The position numbers were made by a program, and so were the translations under genes. A model generated the notes under the pieces. The model was not told the origin of the DNA. It made no database searches and saw only the letters and a list, made by a program, of their open reading frames with translations. A stretch of 64,000 bases of DNA from Canna indica (lineage: Eukaryota; Streptophyta; Magnoliopsida; Zingiberales; Cannaceae), in NCBI GenBank assembly GCA_034359265.1, contig CP136895.1:53524001-53588000 (forward strand), written 5' to 3'. Below are positions 12,170 to 23,800 of the stretch, piece after piece (position 1 is the first letter of the stretch; each line of letters opens with the position of its first letter).

Positions 12170-12339
12170 CGCCGGTGCCGAAATCCGCGGGGGAGGTCGG
12201 AGGAGGGTCGGTGGGTGGTCGCCGACGGTCGGGAGGGCAGGAGACGAGTGGGGGAGATGTTTTTTATTTGATTTAATAAATAGGTGAATTAAGAAGAGAG
12301 CTGTATCGCATGAAATGACACTACTAGAAATTGGTTCTT

Positions 12340-12540
12340 CAACAACGGCTATCAGCAACGGCCGCTCAAGCCGTTGCAGATGTGTTGTATCTGCAACGGC
12401 GTTCTAACGGACACGTGAGCCGTTGCAAATATTAATTACCTTAGCAACGGCTTTCTAACGCACACGTGAGCCTTTGCTGGTGATTAACTTATCAGCAACG
12501 GCTTTCTAATGGCTAAGTGAGTCGTTGTTGATAAGTTTAT
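12340..12540 (+). repeat. CACTA-1 subterminal repeats
   Basis: Short motifs of the type GCAACGGCTTTCTAACG are repeated in both orientations just inside the terminus. In CACTA elements such subterminal repeats bind the element's own DNA-binding protein and are needed in cis for excision. CACTA-2 carries the same motif at both ends. Confidence 0.75.
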
Positions 12541-12839
12541 ATAGGGCACCCGCCCGCGCCCGCCCCTTCCTCCTTCTTCTTCCTTTGCCGCCGCCTGTGA
12601 TGCCGCCTGTGAGATCTTTCGATGCCGCTGAATCCTGCTACCGCTGACGATGCCGCCGCCCCGTCCTCGACCACCGATTCTGACCGCCGCCTCCGGGTCT
12701 ATTCCAGGTATTCCTCGCCGCCTCCAACCACCTCCCCATTCGTTCTAGGTAGATTCGGTCGAAACCCTTAAAATAGGGTTTCGACCGGTGGCCGCGACCG
12801 GAAGGTTATACAGTGTCCAGACTCCGGCGCCGAAAATGC

Positions 12840-13360
12840 AATAATATTGATTTTTTAATTTAATTTTTAATTTTTAATTAATTTTTTAGATTAATTATTT
12901 AATTAATTATTTAATTTGTTAGATTAATTTTTAGGGTTTAGATTAATTGTTATGATTTAGATTAATTTTTAGGGTTTAGATTAATTTTTAGGGTTTAGAT
13001 TAATTGTTATGATTTAGATTAATTTTTAGATTAATTTTTAGATTAATTTAGTTAGATTAATATTATATTTTAGATTAATAATGGTAGGTTAATTATTTAA
13101 ATTAGTTAAAATGTTATAGATTAATATTAATTAATTAGTTAAAATATTAATTAGTTAAAATATTAATTAGTCTGGAGTAGTCCTCAGTGGACTTGCGCCG
13201 AAATCGTCCACTTCGAACTGACGCCGGAATCGTCCACTTCGGACTCGCGCCGGAATCGTCCACTTCGGACTCGCGTCGAAATCGTCCATTTTGGAGTCCC
13301 ACCAGAATCATCCAATTTGGACTCATGTCGGAATTGTCCACTATGGACTCGAACTGACTC
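12840..13360 (+). repeat. AT-rich and 26-bp tandem repeats in CACTA-1 leader
   Basis: 12840-13165 is made of repeated TTAGATTAATTTTTAGGG-like units. 13175-13355 contains about seven degenerate units built on GTCCACTTCGGACTCGCGCC followed by GGAATC. CACTA-2 has a much shorter version of the second array at about 34010-34080, so the array has expanded here or contracted there. Confidence 0.7.
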
Positions 13361-13555
13361 GAACCATTTAGAAAATAATCATCCATCCGACGAGTTTACG
13401 TTTCACGTATGCATCGACGAGTTGGATATGATTTAGCAAAACCTTAGATCCGTTCGGGGGTTGTATGTTCGTGTAAAAGAAGTAGATGATCTTTTATATG
13501 ACGTACAATCCTTGAATTATCCCTGATTGGATAATATAGGAATATAGTTATTTGT

Positions 13556-13745
13556 ATTGCACTTACATTTTCTTTTAACCATTAACTTATTCTAAATTTC
13601 GGCAGCATCTCTCTTGTTCTCCGATACGTGCCCAGATGATATGCGTATTCGGAGAACTGTAGGGAGATGCTGCCGAAATTTAGAATGAAGTTAGCGATTA
13701 AAAGAAATACTTAGTGCAATATGAATAACATAAATCCCGAATGGA
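13556..13745 (+). repeat. Long imperfect hairpin upstream of CACTA-1 transposase
   Basis: Two arms of roughly 85-90 nt pair around a short loop near 13640. The core arms are CTAAATTTCGGCAGCATCTC (left) and GAGATGCTGCCGAAATTTAG (right), flanked by further pairing such as TTCTCCGATACG with CGTATTCGGAGAA. It lies just upstream of the transposase start, and the same hairpin occurs at the same place in CACTA-2. Confidence 0.85.
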
Positions 13746-13803
13746 ATAGGATCATCTCACCTAAATCCATTAACCGAAGAAATTATCATTGATTGACAGA
13801 ATC

Positions 13804-16337
13804 ATGTCGGCTGATCGAAGTTGGATGTACCGATGTCTTGATCGTGGAGCTTTAACGAATGAGTTTCGATTAGGCGTAACTTTACTTCCTAAATTTCGCC
13901 TATTCGAATCGGAAATTCATTAGCGTCGGTGATAAAATCCGATGTCCTTGCCGCATTTGCTTGAATGGACAATTTTTGGATCGGGAAACTATCACTCTGC
14001 ATCTATATATCAAAGAATTTGCACCAAGATATTTTTTATGGACTTGTCACGGGGAGTCACGTGAAGTCGGGACGTCGAGCAATCCTGTTGTTCAGACACA
14101 TGGTGAATCTTTCTCTGCTGTTGTTTCTTCATAAAGTCCATCTAATCCCTATAGAACTATGATACTTGATAGTCTTGGGGGTCAATTCCACCTGAATGAT
14201 AATATCGATCCGCCAGTTACTGAGACATTAGTGCCACTAGATACTACAGGTGTTGATAATATCACAGAAGTACAAACTACGGTAGAGATTGAATTGTCGA
14301 ATAAAGAAGCTTCAGAATTTTACGAGATGTTGAAAGCTACCGATGAACCTTTGTATGAGAATTGTCCTAAATACACTAGGTTTTCGGCAATGACGCAGCT
14401 CCTAAACATCAAGGCCGATTGTAATATCTGCGGGGTTGCGTATGATCAGATTGCAGGATTGATTAATGGAATGCTGCCTACTGATAACAAGTTTGAGCCA
14501 ACTTTTTATAAGACTAAAAAGTTGATGAGAAAATTAGGGCTTGGGTACGAAAAAATACACGCGTGCTAAAATAACTGCATTTTATATTATAAAGAAAATG
14601 TGCAGTTAGATAAATGCCTTGTATGTCAACATCCTCGTTACAAGGAGAAGAAATCGGTTCGACAGAAAAATATTTCGTTTAAGGTGCTTCGGTATTTTCC
14701 ACTAACACCGGGGCTTCAAAGATTATTCATGTCGGAGAAGACGGCCCCCTACATGAGTTGGCATGCAAGAAGTCGTGATGATACAGTAATGACTCATCCG
14801 TCCGACAGTGAAGCATGGAAACATTTGGATACATGTTATCCTTCATTTGCTAGGGATACTAGAAATATCAGATTGGGATTATGCACAGATGGTTTTAATC
14901 CGTTTGGACATTTTGCAACTCCTTATTCAGTTTGACCAGTGCTGCTGACAGTTTATAATTTTCCACCGTCAAGTGTATGAAAGATGAATTTATTTATCTT
15001 TCGATGATTATTCCGGGTCCTAAGGGTCCACGAAAAGAAATTGACGTATTTCTCAGACCCTTGATAGATGAATTGAAAACATTGTGGACCGAGGGAGCTG
15101 TCACTTATGATTGTCATCGGAAGCAAAACTTTAATTTAAAGGCCATGGTCTTGTGGACAATCAATGATTTCCCGGCGTACGACATGTTGTCTGGTTGGAG
15201 CACTCATGGCCGACTCTCTTGTCCGTATTGTATGGAACACTCTAAATCAATTAGTCTGCAGAACGAACGGAAAATCTCATTCTTTGATTATCATCGTCGA
15301 TTCCTACTGGCTAACCATGAGTATCGAAGAAATCGTAATAAATTTACTAAGGGCAGAGTCGAAAAAGATAAGCCACCATCGATGTTGTCTGGTGAACAAA
15401 TGTTAGCACTTGTTTCAGCACTTCCAAAGATAGTATTTGGTCGGAATGAAAGAATATCAGGCTTTGGTCAAACACATAACTGGGTGAAAAAAGTATCTTT
15501 TGGGAATTGCCCTATTGGAGTTCATTACTGATTCGACATAATTAGGATGTCATGCACATTGAAAAAAACAAGTTTGATAATATTTTCAACACTTTGATGG
15601 ATGTTTTCAGAAAAACTAAAGATAATGTCAATGCCCGACATGATCTGAAAATACTTTGTAAGAGGCCGGAGTTGGAGTTACAAGATGTCAACGGACGATA
15701 TCTGAAGCCGAAGGCCCCGTATGTGTTAAATAAACAACAGATTAAAGATGTTTGTCAATGGATAAAAGAACTCAGATTATCCGATGGATATGCCTCAAAC
15801 TTATCTCGATGTGTGAACGTCGATGATTGCAAAATATCAGGGATGAAGAGCCATGATTGTCATGTATTCATGCAAAGATTGCTTCCGATCGCATTCCGAG
15901 ATCTTCTACCTGATAATATTTGGGGTCCGTTGACTGAATTAAGTATATTTTTTAGAAACATTTGTCCAAATGTCCTTCGAGTCGAAGATATGTCAACACT
16001 TGAAAGTAATATTGTTGAAATTATATGCAAGCTGGAGCAGTTTTTCCCTCCTACCTTTTTTGACTCGATGGAGCATCTACCGATACACTTGGCATACGAG
16101 GCACGAGTTGGTGGTCCCGTTCAATACCGGTGGATGTACTTATTTGAAATATACATGAATCGTCTGAAGAAAAAAGTAAAGAACACCGCAGTTGTTGAAG
16201 GATCAATATCTGAATTGTATATCATTTAAGAAATTTCAACATTCTGCTCATTTTACTTTGAATCGATAGTTCAGACAAGATTTGATCGTCTTCCACGTAA
16301 TGACGACGGGGGAGTTCGACATTCAGATGGAGGTTAA
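13804..16337 (+). pseudogene. CACTA-1 transposase (tnp2 type), decayed and truncated
   Basis: Homologous to the CACTA-2 transposase from its MSADRSWMYR start through the tnp2 core (MSWHARSRDD, HPSDSEAWKHLD, LCTDGFNPFG, FSTHG-like SGWSTHGRLSCPYC) and into the DUF4218 region (MKSHDCHVFMQRLLP, EQFFPPTFFDSMEHL). Breaks: a frameshift at about 13880, TAA at 14567 where CACTA-2 has CAA, TGA at 14933 where CACTA-2 has TGG, frameshifts near 14970 and 15530, and a stop after YII at about 16227. Coding homology ends at about 16335 where the element is truncated. The protein would have been the catalytic transposase. It is not functional. Confidence 0.88.
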
Positions 16338-17851
16338 TTTGTGGAATATTAGGGTATTTTTGGATTTGATAATAGAATCATCGGATCGAGTCGAGGTGAA
16401 TACCAAAGTTGTAGGCTTTCGCATTCTGAACGCGATGGCGGTGTCAATTTTTGATTGGAGGTCATCTGGTAGGTATTTTCTATGTTTTGATGTTATTTGG
16501 TAGATGCAAGTTATTAATTCAGTTAATAAATAATTAAATAATGTAGGATAATGGTATTCTATGTTAGGTGCTGATTTAGAGTATAGATAGTTATGGTGGG
16601 TGCGAGTTGACTCCTGTTGTAGCCGATGAATATTGAATGGGTAAATTGACTATTTTACCTCTTGCCTCTATTTGCTTGATTTGCTTTTGAAATCCGTTGA
16701 TCTCCTGTTGCATTATGTTGTTGAACATGCCATGTTGATAATTGCATGAGTCTGATTAGCTGTTATGCATTGATGATTATTGAGCATGATATTATGCTAG
16801 GCATGGTGCACATTATTAGCGTTGTCATAAGTTGTATTTGTTAACATAAATTATTTTGATTGCATCTTCAGTTGATAGTTATTGTAGCATTTATTGTCGT
16901 TAGCATCGTAGATCGGTGGTGATTGTCATGTGGTGAGATCTAGTTATCATGTTGCTTATTGTTGTATCAGTTACTTTTGCTAGTATCGTAGGCCAGTTGT
17001 TGTTGACATACTGCATTATAACCGTTGTGGGTACAAGCTCAGACACTGTTGATTTATTGCCCGAGATGTATGAGTTGTGACACCGGTGATCACAAAATTT
17101 TCACCCGAGTTGTTTGCACGGCGTCGCGCTGTTAGACGTCGACAGGCTCGTGTGCGGCGTCGTGCTGTTAGACATCGACAGACTATCCTTGGATGGTCGC
17201 ATCTCCAGCTGGAGCGGGCTTGAGGTGCCACTCTCGAGGTGCGAGAGTGCGGGGGAAACCCAATTGTCCACTACACTCTTGATTGGGTGATTATTATGCA
17301 TGTACGCATTATCGGTAGGATATGCATGATTTAATGTTGTACTAGTTGACATGAGTATATGATGATAGTTATGAGATGCATACATGATTATACAAGTATA
17401 TAGTGATTGTTAGATGCATAAGTGTTTATCTAAGGATGACATCACATTGGTTGGTACGAGCATATAATGTTGGTAGTGGTATGCACATAGTTGAATACCA
17501 TGTCATCATGGCATCAGGGATGGTCATCTTTACCTCTTGACATATTGCGATATCCTACTCAACTTTTCGCTAATTTTTGTTGTTTTTGCTTCAGATCTGT
17601 AGGTCCAAGTGGTAGCTGAGAAGTCTAGTTAGATAGAGTAGAAGAGGTAGACTTTGACATTGATTTCCATAGAGATGTACAAAGTTTTGTGATCAACATT
17701 TTATTATTGTAATAGATATTATTCTAATGCAAGTAGTTGAGATTCATGTTGCAAGCTGTTCACGAAAATTTTGGTGTGTTAGTTGATAGTTGGTTGTGCT
17801 TCTTCTAGGCGGTGTTCCTTATTTAGGGATGAACCTAGGCGGGGCGTAACA
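16338..17851 (+). mobile_element. Truncated LTR of an unidentified retrotransposon
   Basis: Non-coding sequence ending CCTAGGCGGGGCGTAACA, a typical 3' end of a plant Ty3/gypsy LTR. Its beginning is lost at the CACTA-1 breakpoint. An internal tandem repeat at about 17108-17190 contains two copies of a roughly 42-bp unit around CGTCG(C/T)GCTGTTAGAC. No internal retroelement domain is attached. Confidence 0.5.
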
Positions 17852-18482
17852 TGCATGACCAGTCCTTGGTGCAGCCGTTGCATGCCTATCTACGTCTCAT
17901 TCCTACGGCGAACTTGGCTTTTTGCTGGGGAGTGGGTCTCGGGTTTGGAGGCTTTGTGCTCTCGATGGGAATTCCTCAAAATTACTTGGCTTGTCCGCAG
18001 TGACCTCTGTCACTGGGCCTGGCAGCGGCCCACTTCCCACCTGCACTGGGTGGGCTGCCGCCGCTTGGCCTTCCTATTGCTGGCCACTCAAATGTGGCAC
18101 CTCTTCCTAGGGAGTTAGCTCAACTGGCTTTCGGAGCTCCAGCGGTTCTGATCTGACCCGCTCTGGGCTACCTAGCTGGTCAAGCTTTTGCTGGGCTCAG
18201 TGTTATGCTGTCAGACCCCGCAGGTACCCGATATCCCATAACTCCTCTACTCCCTTGCTTCCTTGGCCAACCCCACTGCATCCCTGTGCTTCACAATTGT
18301 TGCCCGTGCCTGGTGGAACTAACGGACGACGCCTCCATGCCCTATTTTGACATTGTTCCTCTAACGGTCCCTGCTTCCCCTCTAGTGGCGATGCGAGCTT
18401 CGAATGATGACGGCTTGAGCGATCACTCGTAGCTCCGGCAACAAAGCTCCACCATTTCCTCTGTGCTCCGCCGGAGCCCTCG
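17852..18482 (+). mobile_element. LINE-1 fragment A: 5' part (ORF1 region)
   Basis: GC-rich, codon-like but frame-broken sequence ending in a basic stretch (VLRRSPR type) typical of the C-terminal part of plant LINE ORF1. It stops exactly at the Ty3/gypsy insertion, and its continuation resumes at 35127. The short open frames here encode nothing else I recognise. The LINE's 5' end cannot be fixed. Confidence 0.5.
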
Positions 18483-20833
18483 TCTCACACCCCAACTGAG
18501 GGTCGTGTAACCGGCCAGGGTCTACATACTACCCTGTTGCCTGCTACCTACACTAACCGTCGAGAAAACTAGAACACATCGAATAAACGAAACCACAATG
18601 CAAATTTTATTTAAATTCTCAAAGTTCACAAATATATTTTTCAAAACCAAAGAAGAAAAGCTAACATCGTCACAAACTTGAACATCTCAAGTTCAAAGTT
18701 TATTACAAGCTTTAAAAACCACAACTGTCAGTGTAGGAAAACGACAACACAACAACCAGACTATGACTAAAGGATACCGCTACGAGATTGGCACCATCGC
18801 CTGCCCTCCAGCTGCACCATGACGACAAGCCTCAACTCACTGATCATGCTCTACAAAGCAAAAAGAAACAAACCATGAGTCCACTTGGGACTCAGTGAGC
18901 GGTTCTTCCGAACCTCCACATAATCTTCAAATAGGCATGCATAAACATATAAGACAACATAGCATATAGTCACTGAGGTAAGTTACTTTTAATAGGACTA
19001 CCGACTCCGTGAATCGTTCTGTATAGACCATATATGAGAGAAACCTTCCATAACGGCCTAATTAAGCCACTTGGCATTCGGCCCTTCAGGCCAACTTATG
19101 ATCTAGAAATCCCGGCTATACCCGGACCTACCATACAAGGTAGAATCACACTGGCCGCTCGGGCAACACCATATCAAGATGAAGTCAAGAAATCCCGGGC
19201 CATCGACTATGATGTTCTACTAGTCTCCGGACACTATCTGGGGTAGGGATAGCGAGTCCCACCCAACTGAGGTCTGACACCTAGCGGGTCCGCTGGTGAT
19301 ATATCAAGACCCAATCACTGGCCATCGCAAATACATCACACAAGCAAGTGTCCTAGAGCTTCCTTGTTTAAAATCCTGAGCGTCCTCCCGTGTTCGGCCC
19401 TTTATTTCTGGGTCAAAACATGCGTGCACTATTGCTCGCTAATTATTTCTTAGGTGTAAAACCTAACTAGTCTACCTTTGAGTTTTCATAATAGCACACA
19501 CCTCATATTTTTCATGTTAATAACCTAGCGTCATATACTATCCTTGCTAATGTGAAATACATGTCATAAACTTGAAAATATACCCAATAACAAAACGGGA
19601 CATCATATAAGCTATAGATGAATTACTTCACGTCACATACTATGTATAGCCACATGATTCAAAAATAAAGAACTTAAACAATTAATGAAACATTTCATGG
19701 ATTAAACCAATAAGGAACATGTAATAAACATAGCAACAATTAAACATGATATCTGAAATTCAATGAAACCTTTCATTTGATACTTGTACCATAACCATCA
19801 TGTCCATATATGCACTAGCAAGAACATTTCTATAATCGTTAGAATATAGATCTACAGTTGCTATCAATTCTCAAGATGGACAACAATCATATAATATAAT
19901 TTGAACCTAACACTAAGCATGTAAGTAGGAATTCAAAACGACGTAACATGAAATCCAACGTATAAATCCGACAGCCCCGAGTTTTCCACCCCTCTCCATT
20001 GCTCGGCTGACTCAAGCAAGGTAATATCCTACTCGGCCGAGCCCTCTAAGGGAGGTGAACATGTTGCGACAACATCACAAGTATCAATACAAAGATCCAA
20101 CATATAACGAACATAAAGCGATCTACAAGTTGCAAGACGAGTGAGGAAATTAGGGAAAATTTCGGCATGACATTTCCCCTTTTTCCTCGACTCGACCAGC
20201 CCATATAGAAGCAAGAAAATCACGATTTGAAAGTACGTATTCGTAGGTACACAAATCGATTAAGTTCCAATACGAAAGAACACGTCGATCGGCAAAACAA
20301 CTTGCGGAGAAACCCGACTTCAAGATCCATAGGGTCGGCCACCCGCCTCCCTTCAGAAACATGTTAACCACTCACCTTTGCTTGAGGAAGATGAAGGATC
20401 GGACGTTGACGACCTCGAATCTTCCGACGACGACGCGAATCCAGAATCGACCAAGATCTCTCCTCCTTGCTCCTTCTCCCCCTCTCCCTTTGCGCTGCCT
20501 TGTGCGGCTCCTAGATGAGTCGCACGACAGCATGATGAGGGATTTTATTCCCTCATCTAACTTGCCTTAATTGCCCTTACAACTTAATACTGACTCGACT
20601 TAGTCCAAGTTTGACTTGGGTTCCGACTCTATCCGAACACTAGTCGATCTAAACTCGATTAAGGTATAAATGCATAAAAGGAAAGAGTCATCTAACCAAT
20701 TTAACTTCATACATCAATAGTCGAGTCATACCTTCTACTCGAGGCGATTCTGAGGCCCGACTCGACTAACCCCAAGTCCGGCGCGCTGCACCAAAATAGA
20801 TTTTTATATTAGGAAATTTTTTCGGGCCTTACA
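18483..20833 (-). repeat. 3' LTR of the Tekay-like element
   Basis: On the minus strand it begins TGTAAGGCCCGAAAAAAT at 20833 and ends CAGTTGGGGTGTGAGA near 18483. It aligns closely along its length with 25780-27797 plus 34802-35126. It differs by scattered substitutions and a small indel, so the insertion is not recent. Confidence 0.9.
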
Positions 20834-23800
20834 ACCTTCGCCCCTTAAGGAAAATTCGTCCTCAAATTTAATTGAATGATAAGGACTTACCGGCTCTTCA
20901 AATAAGGAAGGGTAGCGCTCTTTCATATCTTGCTCTACCTCCCAAGTGGCCTCTTGCCCGTAATGGTGCTCCCATCTAACTTTCACCAGGGGAATCTCTT
21001 TGGATCTTAGCTTCCTAACTTGGCGGTCAAGGATCTCTACCGGCCTTTCCTTGAATGAGACAGCCGAATCTACCTCAATTGAAGAAGGTTCGATCACATG
21101 GGAATAATCTTTTACATATCTCTGAAGCATGGATACTTGGAAAATCGGGTGCACTTTGCTCAGGCTAGGAGGCAAAGCCAGCTCATAAGCCACTCCGCCC
21201 CTTCACTTGAGATTAGGGAAAGGCCCAATGAACCTAGGGCTCAACTTTCCCTTCTTCCCAAACCGAACCACCCCTTTCATAGGGGAGACCTTCAGGAACA
21301 CTAAATCGCCCTCGGTGAATTCCAATTCTATGGCCTTCTTATCGGCATACATTTTTTGACGACTCTGGGCCGCCAGCAATCTTTCCTTTATGGTTTTCAC
21401 CTTCTCTACCGTCTCCTCCACCAGATCAAGACCCACCATGAGTGATTCCCGGGCCTCAAACCAGCCCACCGAAGACCTACACCGCTGTCCATACAAAGCC
21501 TCGAAGGGAGCCATGCCAATGCTACTTTGATAGCTATTGTTGTAGGCGAACTCTATTAATGGTAGGTGTCTTTCCCAGCCGTCGGCCATATCCAGGACGC
21601 ATGCCCTCAGTATGTCCTCCAAGGTTTGAATGGTCCTCTCTGACTGTCAGTCAATCTGCGGGTGGAAAGCTGTGCTGAAACGCACCTGCGTACCCAAGGC
21701 TTCCTAGAAGGACTGCCAAAATTGGGCTGTGAACTGGGTACCGCGATTAGATATAATCATCACGGGGGTACCATGGTATGCCACAATCCTATCCAGGAAT
21801 AGTCTGACGTACTGTTCCGCAGAAAAGGTAGTCTTCACTAGAATGAAGTGCGCAGTCTTGGTTAACCGGTCCACTACTACCCAAATGGAGTCAAAGCCTC
21901 CCTTTGACTTAGGCAACCCGGTCACTAGGTCCATGGTGATTTTCTCTCACTTCCACTCGAGCACCTCGAGGTTCTGCAGTAGTCCCGCAGGCTTCAGGTG
22001 TTCGGCCTTCACCTGCTGGCAGACCATACATTTGGATACAAACTCTGCTACCTCTCTTTTCATACCCTTCCACCAGTAATGCTGCCTTAAATCTCGGTAC
22101 ATCTTGGTGGCCCCCGGATGCAACGTATAAGTGGAACGATGACCCAGCTCCAGGACTTGCCTGTGCACCTCTGCCATATCTGGCACCACGATTCGGTCTT
22201 TGAACCTCAGTACATCCTCTGAGTCCAACTGGAATCTGTTCTCTGCATCGCCTCTTTGCACTAGATCCTTGGTCAACGCATAAAAGACATCCTCCCCCCG
22301 CGCGACACGCAATATGTCCACCGATGTGGATTGTACCCGCAGGTGTGCCACCAAGGCACCTGAAGCTGACACTCATAAGGTTGTACCCCCATCTAGGCAC
22401 AGCGCCAACTCTCGAGCTAGAGGCCTCCGCTTGATTTCCAAATGAGCCAAACTGCCCATGGATTTTTTGCTTAGCGCATCTGCCACCACATTTGCTTTCC
22501 CCGGATGATACATAATGGTGCAGTCATAATCCTTTAGGAGCTCCAGCCACCTCCTCTGCCTGAGGTTCAGCTCCTTTTGGGTAAGCAATTACTGGAGGCT
22601 CTTGTGATCCGTATAGATCTCGCAAGTCTCCCCATACAGATAGTGCCGCCAGAGTTTCAGTGCAAAAACCACTGTTGCTAGCTCTAGGTCGTGTGTCGGA
22701 TAGTTCTTTTCATAAACTTTTAGCTGGCGGGATGCATAGGCTATGACTCTGCCAAACTGCATCAGAACGCAGCCTAGGCCAACCCGAGAGGCATCACAAT
22801 AGACTACAAACCCTCCCGAATCGGAAGGTACAGCCAGCACGAGTGCAGATGTCAAACATTCCTTGAGCTTCTGAAAGCTCATCTCACACTGGGTCAACCG
22901 AGTCAAAGGGGATGCAATTTTGGAGAAGTTATCCACGAACTTCCGATAGTACCCGGCCAACCCAAGAAAACTACGGACCTTAGTCACGCTAGTCGGCCGC
23001 CTCCAATTCTGCACCACCTCCACCTGTGTAGGATCTACCTGTATCCCTTCCTTGGACACTACATGGCCCAGGAACCCTACACTTTCCAACTAGAATTCAC
23101 ACTTGGAAAATTTAGCAAACAATCAGTGCTCTCTGAGGGTTTCTAGGACCATCCTAAGGTGCTTGGAGTGCTCCTCCTCACTCTTGGAGTAGACCAGGAT
23201 GTCGTCAATGAAGACAATCACAAAGCTGTCCAGGTACTCCTTAAATACCCTGTTCATTAGGTCCATGAAGGCAGCAGGTGCATTGGTTAGACCAAAGGAC
23301 ATCACTAGGAACTCGTAGTGACCATAGCGAGTCCTAAAGGCCGTCTTAGGCACATCGCAGTCCCGGATTCTCAGCTGATGGTATCCGGACCTTAAGTCTA
23401 CATTCAAAAACCATTGTGCCCCCTGCAGCTGGTCAAACAAATCGTCTATCATCGGCAGTGGGTAATGAATTTTTACTGTCACTTTGTTTAGCTGCCTATA
23501 GTCGATGCACATGCGCGTCGACCCATCCTTCTTCTTCACGAAGAGTACCGGGGCACCCCAGGGTGACACGCTCAACTGGATGAAACCCAGGTCTAGCATT
23601 TCTTGCAATTGCACCTTTAACTCCCTAAGTTCGGCCGGTGCCATCCTATAAGGTGGGATGGAAATCGGCTTCACCCCGGGCTGCAAATCAATGCAAAAAT
23701 CAACTTCCCTTTTGGGCGGCAATCCCGGCAATTCCTCGGGAAATACATCGGAGAATTCACAAACCACCAGGGTTCCACTGACATTTCTTGTCTCACCCCT

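Larger units (their letters stand above)
12319..16337 (+). mobile_element. CACTA (En/Spm) transposon, 3'-truncated (CACTA-1)
   Basis: The terminus CACTACTAGAAATTGG starts at 12319, followed by subterminal repeats, AT-rich and minisatellite leader sequence, a long hairpin and a decayed tnp2-type transposase, all collinear with CACTA-2 (27798-34798, reverse strand). Homology stops near 16335, inside the transposase gene, where an unrelated LTR-like sequence begins. The second gene and the right terminus are missing, so no target duplication can be checked. It cannot transpose on its own. Confidence 0.88.

Noticed and set aside
12030..12287. Plus-strand ORF of 85 codons opposite the candidate peptide gene
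   Set aside because: It is an antisense shadow of a GC-rich region and lacks a plausible product.
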